Shown one piece after another: positions 14,101-25,635 of a stretch of DNA of 64,000 nucleotides; the first letter of the stretch is position 1, and each line of letters starts with the position of its first letter. The stretch is from Lasiodiplodia sp. COLG20 (Eukaryota > Ascomycota > Dothideomycetes > Botryosphaeriales > Botryosphaeriaceae). The position numbers and the translations under genes were made by a program. The stretch is taken from positions 1,178,001 to 1,242,000 of the forward strand of contig VNWV01000005.1 of NCBI GenBank assembly GCA_009801085.1, read 5' to 3'. The notes under the pieces are model-generated. The model had not been told where the DNA came from. It made no database searches and was given only the letters and a program-made list of their open reading frames with translations.

Positions 14101-17100
14101 GCTATTATTCTTCTTTTTATTTAAATCTATACTTCTTTCTTATAAGTCTCGTAAGTGGCTTATATACTATCGTATATTTATTAATAAACTTACGGTAGAA
14201 GTTAGCGAAATTGAAAAAGAATTATACTTTCTTAACGGTTTTTAGTATGAACTAATCTCTAATTACGTCTAGTTTAGTATCGTCTATACTAATATAGTCC
14301 GAAGTAATAATAAATTCTAAGTATTTTATCTTCTAGAAGTACTATTTATATTTTTTAGATACGATAGATAGTTTTTATTCTTAGAGTACGTTTAGAACCT
14401 TCTTAATATATTTTATATATTCTTCGAGGGTTTTCGAGTAGATTAGAATATTATCTAGATAAACTATATAAAATACATTTAAATACGGACGTAAGACGTT
14501 ATTAACTAAACTTTAGAATATTATCGAGATATTAGTAAGTCTAAATAGTATAACCGTATATTCGAAGTAACTATAGCGTGTTTAAAACGCTATCTTTTAT
14601 TCTTTTTCTTTTTTAATTTATATAAGATAGTAGCCGTCTTTAAGATCGAATTTAGTAAAGTATTTCGTCTCTCGGGTCTTATTCTATAGCTCGTCGATAT
14701 AGAATAATAGATATCGGTTTTTTACTATAATGTCGTTTAGTTATCTATAATTAATATAGAGACGGAGCTTATCGTTTTTCTTTAGAACGAATAGAATAGA
14801 GTATTTAGCTAGTAATAATAAAGACTATATATAATCTCGTTCTACGTTCTTTTCGATATATTCTTTTAAAGTCTTACTTTTCTTCTAAGAGAGAGAGTAG
14901 ATTAGCTTAAACGTAGACTACGTTTCTAAAATAAGAGATATTTCGTAATTCTATAGTTAGGACTTTAGTAGCTATTTCTTTTCTCTTTTCTAGAATATTA
15001 GTTACTATTTTTAAAACTATAGAGATATCGTTTTAAGTTTTAATATTAGAGCTTCTTTCTTCTTAGAATTATCTATCTTTTTTTAGATATTACTTACGAT
15101 ATATTCTCTATTCGACTAGATAGTTTTCTTAATAGGTCTTTTATCGTATCTAGCGTATATTCTCTATTCGGCTAGATAGTTTTCTTAATAGGTCTTTTAT
15201 CGTATCTAGCGTATATTCTCTAGAGATAGTCTTCTTTAACTAACTTTAGATAGTTATTCTTCGTAGAGGGCTTCGTTTCGAATTACTACATCTTAGCTAT
15301 AATTTTATATTCTATTTCTCTATTAGATTTAAGGTATATTTTATAAACTTTCTCGTCTCGACGCTTTATACGTTAAATTACCACGTAGAATATTTTTTAG
15401 ATACTAACGAAGTCTACTACTTCTATATCTTTTTTTAGCTCTATATTCTAGACTTTTAGCTTCTAGCTTTAGTTCTAGCTCTTTTAGCTCTAGCTTCTAG
15501 CTCTAGCTCTATTCTCTAACGTTTAGCTTATTCGTTTTACGATAGCGAGGTATTTTACGTACTTTTTTTTTAAGAAGCTAACTTTTTTCGTACTCTAGTT
15601 AATTTATAGCTCGTATATCTTAAGCTATAAGATTCTAAGAATAATATTATATTCGAAAATCGTTATAAGGTCTAGATTAATATATTTCTTATAATTATCG
15701 ATAAAAATAGAAATTATACCGGTTTCTAGGCGGATTTATCTTTACTTAGCTGATAATTTATTTATAATAACTAGTAAGTAGAAGTAATTCTTCGTTTAGC
15801 GGTATATATATAGCTTAGCGACGTAGACGAGGTTAATAAAGTTTTCTTACGCGCTACTATTAATTATAGCTATTATATAGTAATTACTAATACGAACTAG
15901 TATGTATACTAAGTTCGTAATTTTAGTTCTAGTAGGTATTTTTTCGTTCGATGTACTTATAACCTTATTAAGAGATTTAGTAGACGGTCTCTTCTAAAAT
16001 CTCTAGCTAGAAAGACCGTCTAGTTTTTTAATTAGTATCGTAGACTATCGTCTTCTAAGACTAGAGAGACGTTTTTATAAAAGTAGAGGTTCTATTCTTT
16101 CGCGTAGAAAGAGGTTTTTTTCTAATAAGTCTAGTCTTCTTTCTAGATTCTTCGTCGATAGCTAACTATTTCTTAGTAGACTTTATATTATATTACCGAT
16201 CTTTTATACTTAGCCGACGAAATTTAATATAGAGTATTCTTCTAGAGTACTACTATTTCGTATATTTCTAGTATTACTACTATATTTCTAAAATAAGTCT
16301 AGTTCTCTTCTCGTTAGACGTTCTAGACTTCGTCTTATAGCTATTTCGCGATTTTTTCGGCGGTAGTATAATATAACTAGCGCTAGAGGTTCTATTTATC
16401 GTATTAATAGAATTTAACGATTATTATACCGTTTATAACTCTATATTACTAGATAGATAGCTTTAGACGTATTACTAGAGTCTAAATAGTAATAGACGTA
16501 GAGTTAGAAACACGTTAAGTTTTCTCGTATTATTTAAAATACTTCTCGATTTTAGCTAAGATAGCTTTATTCTTTTAGTTTTCGTCGTCTATTTCGCTAA
16601 GTTCGGGTATACTATTATAGAACTCTTTAGTATTACTATTTATTAGATCGTTATTTAGGTGTAGCGCTTCGATAAAGTTATTAATTTTCTACTATTCTAG
16701 TATTCGTAGGATGGCGTTAACGCGCTAGAGTTACTTAGAATACTATTCGGCGCCGTCTTTTTCGCTCTTATAGATAAGATAATTATTATCGTAGTAGATA
16801 GTCTAGCTTATAGCCGTATAGCTAATTATTTTTATAACTACGAAGAAGACTTCTCGAGATTTTTCTTAATTTCTCTTATAGACGGTCGCGTTCTAACGTA
16901 TTTTTTTCTTTTATAGATAGCTCTATTAGTATATCTTATTCTATTTTTCTCTATATCGAAAATATAGTCTTTTATTAAAGCGTTCTTATTTCTAAAATAT
17001 AAACTTTCGTCGTTAGATATTTTTACTCTTTTTCTTATTATAGGGCTTCTTTTTATCTTTATAGACTACGTTAAGCTCTATAGTATCGCCTCTATTCTAG

Positions 17101-17980
17101 ATATAGCGTAACGGTTTCTAGAAATTTTTTAGTCGATACGTCTTTTAGTCTTAGTCGTATTCGTTTTAGAGTTATTCTATTTTAAGAGCTAGCTAAATTA
17201 TAGTTTCTAGAGTTTTAGTATTATCGTAAAGAACTATTATCTTTTTAATTTCGTTCTTTAGTTCTTTATAATATAGAGTTTTAAGTGTAAGATCTAAATA
17301 TTCTTCGGCTAGAAATACTACGTCTTAAAATTTAGTAGTATAATTCTAAATAGACTCTTTCTACGTTATCTCTAGTAGATCGCGAATAGCTTAGTAGACC
17401 TTATTTAGTCTACTAAAGATTCGCTTTAAGATAGTAGTAAAGTTTTAATAGTTCGCGAAGAGCCGTTAGATAGTCTTAATCTAGTAGAAGAGAGATCTAG
17501 TCTAATACTCTCTTTTAAACGGCCGAAACTATTACTCTACTACGCTTTTAAAATAGATACTAGCGTAGAGAATCTAGTTCTCTAGTTCTACGAATTGTTT
17601 CTAGAAGAAGTATATATAGTCGTCTAGTTACGATAGAAAGATCTACGTTTTTTTATAGTCTTCGTAGTATAGATCGGGCTTAGATATCTTAATCTTAGTC
17701 GCTAGTAGTATCTAGAGAGCTTAGACGACTTAAGTCTAGAGAACGTTATTTTACGTACGTAGTTTCTAGATTATTCTCTATAGTTCTTCGTTAGAAGAGA
17801 CCGTATTCGCTTATAGAAGAGAAGCTATAGACTTATTATCTACGTTATTTATACTAATCGTAGTATTAATTATAGTTAGTATCTATTTATTAGTAATTTT
17901 TATACTAGATTAATACTTTCTATTTTAGTCGATAATTTTAATTAGCTATCTTTCTTCTTTTATAAGAATAATAGTTAAAG

Positions 17981-18775
17981 TATAATAATAGGCTTCTTCT
18001 ACTAAGCTTCGAAGTTACTTAGTAGGTTAGATAAACCGTAGAGTTTATCTTAAAGAGATAAGAGAGAGAGAATAATAATTAAATAAGAGAGTATTACGTA
18101 ATTATACGATATATAGTAAGTTAGTTACCTCTAACTAAAGAGTCTTAATTAGAATTTTAAGTTAATTATAGAAAGTTAAGTGTCTAGCTAGTAAGTATAT
18201 CTATATACTATAGAAAAGCTAGTTATAATCTAGTAGAAGATTAAATCTAGTGTAATCTATTTCTATAGATTAGATCGGTCGTAATTTAGATAGGCCTTAA
18301 ATTAAGACTAATCTAAAATAGATTCTATATGTAGCTTAAACGCTTAGAATATCTTTTTAATATTCGTCTTCTAGCTTCGCCGAATAATCGTAATATTATA
18401 CTATATCTTATCCGTTTCTCTTCTTATTTACTTTTCGGTTTTTCGCCTTCGTACGCTTCTTCGGAACGATTATTCGCCTAGACCTTCGATTTTTAGCTTA
18501 TTTTTATAGTTCTTCGTTTTATAGAGAGTTCTTTAGTTCGTACTTTCTTTTAGAGTTATTGCGCTCTTATAAGCGTTCTTTTCGTACGGACTTTAGCTAC
18601 TATCTACTAGTATTTTCGTACGCGCCGTTATTTCGTATCCTCTAGATTTCTATATAAAATCTAAGACTATACGGCTCTTTCGCCCGTAAAGCTAGTTAGT
18701 TCTTACGGTAAATTCTCTCGTACGGGCTTTCTACTCTTAAAATTATAAAGTCCATATTTTCTAGAATTCGTAATA
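17981..18775 (-). repeat. 5' LTR of the minus-strand gypsy element
   Basis: Same LTR in inverted orientation, left edge TATAATAATAGGC, right edge TTCGTAATA. The 100 bp just inside it (about 17,880-17,980) is repeated near 18,960-19,056 beside another LTR, so it is the untranslated leader next to the primer-binding site. Confidence 0.8.
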
Positions 18776-19056
18776 GTAGATTACTAAACGCTAGCGAGTT
18801 AGTTCGCTAGTTTCTAGTTCTTCGTCTTCTAGTCGCGTAATTTTTATTAAAGTTATTCTAGCTATTCTTAATTACGTTAGATTATATACTATAAGTCGGT
18901 TATAATTAGCTACGACGAAAGTTCTATTAGAATATTATATATTCTATTATTAGCTATTACTATTCGTTAGTATTTTTTATACTAAATTAATACTTTTTTA
19001 ATTAATTAATAATCGTATTAATTATTTTTCTTTTCTTATAAGAATAGTAGTTAAAG

Positions 19057-19824
19057 TATAACGATAAACTTTTTTTACTAAACTTTAAAGTTACTTAATA
19101 GATTAAATAAATCGTAGAGTTTATTTTAGAGAGATAAGAGAGAGAGAATAATAATTAAACGAAGAAATATTACGTAATTATATAATATATAGTAAGTTAG
19201 TTATCTTTAACTAAAGAGTCTTAATTAGAACTTTAAATTAATTACGAAGAATTAAAGATCTAGCTAAGAAGTATATTTATATATTATAAAAAAGCTAGTT
19301 ATAATTTAGATTAAAATAGTTAGATTAATATAACTAAATTAATCGTATTAGATTAATCTATCTAGATTATATTAATTTAGATAGATCGTACGTAACTTAA
19401 ACGCTTAGAGTATCTTTTTAATATTTATTTTTTAACTTTATCGAGTAATCGTAATATCGTACTATACTTTATTCGTTTTTCTCGTCTATTCGCTTTTTAG
19501 CTTTCTATCTTATTATATTTTTTTAAAATAATTATACGTCTAAATCTATAATTTTTAATTAGATCTTATAGTTCTTCGTTTTATAGAGACTTTTCTAGTT
19601 TATACTTTCTTTTAAAATTACTACGTTCTTATAAACGTTTTTTTCGTACGAACTTTAGCTATTATTTACTAGTATTCTTATACGCATCGTTATTTTATAC
19701 TTTTTAAATTTAAGACCGTATAACTTTTTCGCTCGTAAGACTCTTTAGTCTTTACGATATCTTTTTTTATACGGGCTTTTTTTTTTAAAAGTTATAAAGT
19801 TTATATTTTTTAAAGTTCGTAATA
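19057..19824 (-). repeat. Additional inverted LTR with a fragment of its leader (18,781-19,056)
   Basis: The LTR is collinear with the other copies and strongly RIP-mutated. The DNA at about 18,960-19,056 resembles the leader adjoining the 5' LTR of the full-length element. This is therefore a truncated further copy (5' LTR plus leader) abutting that element. No target duplication was found. Confidence 0.72.
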
Positions 19825-21780
19825 TACGTCTACTTAAATCTTATCGTTTAATTATATTAATATTTTTTTAGAATATTAGATCTTAGCGAAGAGACTATAT
19901 AATATTTTATAATATTACTCTTTATTATACGCTTTAAGCTTATAGAAATTAATTTATATCTTTCTAAAGAGGACTTTATATATACTTAGCTTTAGTATAC
20001 TATATTAGATAATTTTTTTAATTTTATTTCGCTAAATTTTATTTATTTAGTAAGAGTAAGCGACGAGTAAATTAGAGAGACGAAACTAAAAAACGTCGCT
20101 AGACTCTTTAAGCTAGTAGAAGAATTTTTATTAAAATCTTAAAGTTAAAAAGTATTAAGTATTTAGTATTATAGAACTACTTATAGATTATAAGTCTAAT
20201 AATATAGCGTTTAGACGTAGTAGCTATTATCTAATAGTATAAACTATATTAATCTAATTTTTATAGCTTTTTAAATATTATTTCTTTACAATAACTTTTA
20301 TTTAAACTATAAAAAAGAGATAACTACTAAGTTTTATAGCTAATTAAGACTAGTAACTATTTTATACGTTATTTAATAGTACGAATAAAAAGATAACTAG
20401 ATTATTATTAAGCGGCTAATAACTAGATATAGATCTAGTAGTCTATAACGTATATTAAAATAATAGTAAAATTAGTAGATAATTTACGTAGAAAAAGATA
20501 TTAATCTAGCTCTTAATTATACTTTTAGCTAATAGCTTAGATAATATTCGTTCTTAAAAGGTTTTTAAATATATAACTTACTCCGCTTAATATATTAGTT
20601 TAAGCGATAAAATCCGTCTTAATAAATAAAGAGATTAATTAGAGTTAAACTTATAAAGTCTTTTCTTTTAAAGCTTCTCAGACTAAGTATAAGATATATA
20701 TAGTTCGTTAAGTCTCGAAATTACTCTATACTTCTAACTATATAGCTAAGATCTTAAATCTTTTTCTTTCTTAAAAGAAGAACCTAGACGTAGAGACTTT
20801 AGTATAACGGTTTATACTATTATAAGTATATTCGCTTTTTTCTAATATAAGAATAAACTAACTAGATTTTAAAGTTTTAGTTTCGCCGATATTATACTAC
20901 GAAATAACTAGAATAGCGTCTTCTTAGCTTATAAAATAAAAGTACGATTCTTTTAAGTAGTTTATAAAAAGCGAGAAGCCGTTAACGATTTATTTCTAAA
21001 GTTTATATATATTAGTAGATATTTATATTTTATAATATACTTCGAGATAACTCCGAAACTTTAAGTCGGTAATTATTAAAGTTATTTACTAGTCTTATAA
21101 ATAGTAGTACTATAAGCTTTTTAGAGATCTCTTATCTATCTCTTTATACTCGTTTTCTAAACCCGAATATATAGTAATTATATACCGACTACCGTTTCTT
21201 TAAAATAGTATAGTATCTATAGTTTATAAGCTAGTTAAGACTAAACTTTAAAAGTCTTTTTTAATCGATATTCTTTAATAGTAGAAGTTTATTAAGAGTC
21301 TTATTAGAGTTATATAGCGCTAAATTATCGTCTCGGACTTTTTTATAGCTCTAAGAAAGATTTACTATATAGCCGCTTATAGTATGTTTACTATATTTAT
21401 TACTATTCGTTTAAACTTTTCGGTTACCGAGACTAAATTCTCGTAAGAATATAATCTAAGATTTCTCTAAGTAGGGTCCCTTTAGTATATTTTTTAGCTA
21501 CTTAACTTAGACAATCGCTTATATAGAACGAGTAAGAAAGAATAGAAAGTTATCGACTTTTATTATTAAGTACGGTTTTTCTTTATCGTATTTTTCTTTT
21601 AATAAATCTTTAGTCTTTATATTTATTATAGTCTTCTATTACTTTTTATTAATACCGAGTATTTATTCCGATATATTAACTTATTTAAAACTACTAACTA
21701 TAAAGTCTACCTAGAAGTTTATATATAAATAGAATAACTTACTTCTTAATTTAAAAGAGATAGTAGTAAACAACTCATTC
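19825..21780. other. RIP-mutated AT-rich DNA, identity unknown
   Basis: Same composition as the gypsy region (TA-rich, CA/TG-poor), with no open frame. I could not match it to the gypsy copies or read any domain in it. Composition returns to normal over about 21,770-22,000, which marks the right edge of the RIP block. Confidence 0.5.
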
Positions 21781-22549
21781 AAGCTTTACTGCTTAATATA
21801 AATCTATTTTTATTTAACCTTGTACACTATACTTTCTTACATTATAGTATACTATTAGACCATATCCCACCCCTAAAAATAAACAAAGCGATAAGTCTTA
21901 ACCCGTAGGTAAGAATTCTTTCTGTAGAGATCTAAGCAATGCCTCTAATTTGATTACGTTTGTACGAGTCTAGGCTGATATGACTAAGCTACTACCATTA
22001 TTACCTCTAGCACGGTATGAGGTCGACGGAAACCTAGCGTATAAGAAAAGGAGTACCATGCGTGAATTAGCCATGGCTTAGAATGTCCGCATGCCCTTGA
22101 AGTGGCTCACCATCCAAGGGACAAAGTACAGTGGCACCCTCAGCGAGGTGCCGAAGATGATATCGGAGCATATGTTTTTTCAAGTCTCCTCGACTGCAGA
22201 ACTCCCTTCCACGCTTCTGCAACGAAAGCCCTTCGTCCCCCAAGCAGAGAAAGCATTGTATTAGCTTACATTTCAGGGTCTGGGATGCAACGTACTCATC
22301 GGCAGTGGCATCAGTGCCTGAAATGCTTGTTTTATCCCGTGTCTTTGGGCTTTACACTCGGCCACGACCCTCTTTCTTCTAGCAGAGGGCCACAAGCGCC
22401 GCAATGGCTCGTGATTCTCGGCACCGCTCCTCTCTCAAAGTCTGCTCAGGTAAAGTAAAGAGCGCTTGAACGGCTCGAGATCGCTCCTCTAGAGCGTACT
22501 CACGCTTCATCGGCTCTAGCGCATCTACCGGAAGGCCATTAAGTAGGTT
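21781..22549. other. Transition zone from RIP block to normal-GC DNA, no gene recognised
   Basis: GC content rises and CA/TG dinucleotides reappear. The only long open frame here (22,102-22,458) starts with GTG and encodes no recognisable sequence. The segment ends at the stop codon of the captain pseudogene. Confidence 0.5.
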
Positions 22550-24324
22550 TTAAATGTCAGAGATAGCCTGATTCCTTTCAAACTTTGCCTTAGCATTCTT
22601 AAGCAGGGCATCTTTTTGACGCCTCTTTGAGTTACGATAAGCTCGCACTACCTCATCTTTCGCAACTCGTAGCTTTAGAAGGCGTAAATCAGAAGGATTT
22701 TGTTGTTTTATTTGCCTCACCTTTAGCTGTAGCTTCTCTTTCTTCTTGCGCGCCTTCTCAACTTTCGGATGAGCCTCAATCTGAGACAATTGTTCAGCGG
22801 GCACTTTGCGGGGCCTTCGAATGTCCAGCCCACAGCTCATGCCACTGGCTGCTCGCATGACGGCTGGCTGAGAGGGAATTCCGCGATAAGCTGCTTGCGT
22901 ACCTGCGCTGATGTGTCGCGGAAGGTAGTACTGTTGAAAGACTTCGGACCGGGAGTGCTACATGATCAAGTTTTGCAAAGACTTACTGATTCCATCTATA
23001 CGCAGTAAGCTCGCACAGACCTAGACTAAGGACGCCGGACAGCCATTTTGTTCTTAGCTGCAAACTCACCACAGCTATCAAATGCCTTTCCTACAGCATA
23101 ACGTAGAACATAGAAATGGCATATCTTCTCCATACCGGTTATCTCACCAAGCTTCCGCAGCCAGGGGCGTACAGTACTATCGGGGAGAGGTTTATAAGAT
23201 ATTTCGATCCCTCTAACGGTACGACAAGTCTTCCGAAAGATCGGTACGTCGAGCATCTCCTCCTTTCATGTAAGATGTATCTGGTTTGTCTATTCAAGAA
23301 CCCTTAGCTTGAAAAGCGCTTCCGGGCCGGTAAGGTTAGGTGCTGCGAAAGCTTTATCGCTGAACGCCAGCGCCAAGAAATATATATGCGGAGAGAGAAT
23401 TAAGTAAGGGTCGTGGCGGATCTCGGGTATGGTAAACGTGTTGCTGGAGGGCTATGTTAGTCACAATACCAATCGTGCAATGCCCAGTACTACCTATCCT
23501 TTTGGCCGAGGTAGCCTTTTGTGTGCGTGTATCTGAACTCGAGCAACACGTACGGCTCACTTCCACCTGCCGGGTCCCGGAGTAGGGTGGCTTGGACGTC
23601 GCGGTACCGCAGCGCTAACAGCGCACCGGGCCGGTTGCCTGTCGTTCCGGCCAGCAGCATGAAAAGCGAAAGCTCGAGCCTGTGCCTTTCGTGATCGAAC
23701 GTTACCTCTGAAGAGGTCCATTGGGTTTTGAGAACCTCAAACATATCCTCGACGTACATTGCCGTCTTTTCTCTTTTCTCCGACTTGAGGTTGAAACATC
23801 GGGCCAGTGCTTTCAGGACCTTGAGATGTCAGCAGGAAAATACCCATAGGGTGCAAATCAAGAGGCGACTCACATCCTTCATCTGCACGACGATGACTTT
23901 GTCCAGCTTACTTCTCACCAACCGCTCTCGGACCAAGCAGAAAACCTTCCAATATGTCTCGAGCGTGCTGGCTGAGCGCAGAGTCTTACTACGTCGCTTA
24001 AGAACCCAGAAGAAAAAGCCATGAAGCGTGTGGGTAGAGATTTCTTCGAGGCTCGATTGAGCGTTCCACTTCCTGCGACCACAGTAACTATAGACTCGTG
24101 TTACATGAGCTTGCTCCTTTCCATCGACATCCTGGGGGACAGTACTCGCGCCAGAGTCTTTCAATACTTGCCAATAGGGCTTCACTACTCTTGCTGTATC
24201 TTCTGCGTGTGAGGCTGATCTCGTCAAATTCAGCGTCGATCCCTTCAAAGTCGTCTTCCGAGCAGGACTTTTCCTCGCCAGAGACGGTGTCAACCTCGGA
24301 GGGAGTCGAGAATCCGTCGGACAT
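22550..24324 (-). pseudogene. Broken DUF3435 tyrosine recombinase (Starship captain family)
   Basis: Fragments in order on the minus strand make a DUF3435 protein, the crypton-like tyrosine recombinase that mobilises Starship elements. Seen are the N-terminal core-binding part (STHTLHGFFFWVLKRRSK near 24,040), the first catalytic arginine block (TTGNRPGALLALRYRDV near 23,630), the second active-site block (FYVLRYAVGKAFD near 23,090), the tyrosine block (FQQYYLPRHI near 22,930), and the family's C-terminal tail (RAASGMS, then EQLSQIEAHPKVEKARKK). Two introns can be read (23,820-23,873 and 23,444-23,493). Damage consists of a frameshift between about 24,150 and 24,060 and three nonsense codons (TAG at 23,290-23,292, TGA at 23,266-23,268, TAG at 22,958-22,960). 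All three fit C-to-T or G-to-A changes typical of RIP. A captain is normally the first gene of its element and points inward, so this one would belong to an element extending leftward. Family assignment is firm; function is lost. Confidence 0.85.
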
Positions 24325-25091
24325 TGCGAGCGACTCGATGTTGAGGGGGGTGTTCAGAAGGTTTGCTGGACAACTCGTGCGTGTCGATCCGAGTCTGCAA
24401 GCTACGAGTGAACGACGATCGTGGGCGGCCTTGTGCGGCTAACCGCCAAGCCTTTCAAAAGTTTCAGGCTGGCGTGGCGCAGCGCGCGCGTCGGCTCGCA
24501 CACTCACTTGCACGCCTGTCGCCCAACCTGTCTCTCTTATCCCTCACCACTCGCTTGGTTGAAGAAATAACGTTCAGTGCGGGAGGCGTGCGATTACTCT
24601 AAAACCTATGCAGGATGTGGTCGATGGAAAGCGAGGCGAGGGAGGACAACGAGATAATGGGTGAAGCCGGTTCCATATAAAATATTGTAGAGGACATCGT
24701 TTTCTGATCCTTGCTGCTGTGCCGCACTGCTTTCTTCGAAATACAGGCCATCGCCCACGTTGCAAGCCATCACCTCGCTCCTCCTCACCCTGCTCTCCTA
24801 CCATACCGCAACGCATTCCTTAAAATATCAGTATCCCCCACCGCACCTTGCTCGCACCATCTAATACCTCTCCTATACCCCTACGCTACCACCCCGCTCT
24901 TCCTCCACCGCCTCCTCCTTCCCCCTACTGCCACTGCCGCCGCCGCCACTGCTGCTGATGGCACCCATCAACGGATGAAGTACGGCTATAGCCTCGCTCA
25001 TTTCCCTCAAAGATGGTACGTAGAGGTGTGACCGTGGATGTACTGAAATTAGCGCTTATAGACTCTTAATCTTACTAGTAAGAAAGGTGTA
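24325..25091. repeat. Gap with a partial copy of a dispersed repeat (about 24,690-24,960)
   Basis: No gene is recognised. From about 24,714 the sequence shares the module GCTGTGCCGCACTGCTTTCT followed by CGAAATACAGGC with copies at 49.9, 58.3 and 60.4 kb, then becomes CCNCC-rich. If the captain to its left belongs to a Starship, the 5' edge of that element should lie in this interval, but I could not identify it. Confidence 0.5.
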
Positions 25092-25132
25092 ACGTCCCCC
25101 CCTACGTGGCGGAAAATCCACCGTGCCGGAAA
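25092..25132 (+). repeat. Left terminal inverted repeat of the composite element
   Basis: A 41-nt repeat beginning ACGT followed by seven C, with TA immediately outside. It pairs with 33,011-33,051. Confidence 0.8.
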
Positions 25133-25635
25133 ATATGAGGGGTACTTCGACTTCAAGCGACTATAACTCTGCGCGCACGTTAAGCTTTGCTATATTTCTT
25201 TATAAGTCGTGTACTATAGCTAATTTTGAACATTTGAGATACCTCCCACTTCTAAATTACGTTCGTATCGTCGCCTTCAGGCTTGGTTCGTAGAGAGCCT
25301 CCTTCTGTAGCGTATCAGACTTTCTTCCCCACAGCACCACCGCCATGCCCTTACCACTCAAAATTCTCGTGAAAAGGTCTTATCCGAGCTTTAGAACCTC
25401 ACTCCAATGCTGGCAAGTCATGATCAGCCTTGTGCCTGCTGTCGCGCGTAAATCCATGCAAGGTCGCCACCCCCGGTCGGTACTTCCAATCAAAGCAATT
25501 ACCCATCCAGGCTAGTGCAAAACAGCCTCACACGTCTCACGTAATCACCATAGTGTAATTTACTTTTGTCAGTCAAGTAAATCTGTGGCTGTGCAGCTTG
25601 TGGCTGTGGAAAGTCTTGACTTTCGACTTTACGTA

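Larger units (their letters stand above)
10381..18775 (-). mobile_element. Full-length RIP-degraded Ty3/gypsy chromodomain retrotransposon
   Basis: Two LTR copies in inverted orientation (10,381-11,177 and 17,981-18,775) bracket a 6.8-kb internal region. Read on the minus strand, its order matches the plus-strand copy: gag/protease near 17.8-15.3 kb, reverse transcriptase near 14.8-14.4 kb, RNase H near 14.0 kb, integrase 13.6-12.7 kb, chromodomain near 12.2-12.0 kb. The flanks are ATAGA (10,376-10,380) and GTAGA (18,776-18,780). They differ by one G/A transition, so they fit a 5-bp target duplication altered by RIP. A 57-bp segment is tandemly duplicated at 15,100-15,213 only in this copy. 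No frame is open. It gives the reference length (8.4 kb) for the family. Confidence 0.85.

Noticed and set aside
15100..15213. 57-bp tandem duplication in the minus-strand gypsy element
   Set aside because: A private duplication in a dead element, with no functional implication.
22102..22458. 118-aa plus-strand open frame
   Set aside because: It starts with GTG, has no recognisable domain, and lies in the decayed zone beside the captain pseudogene.
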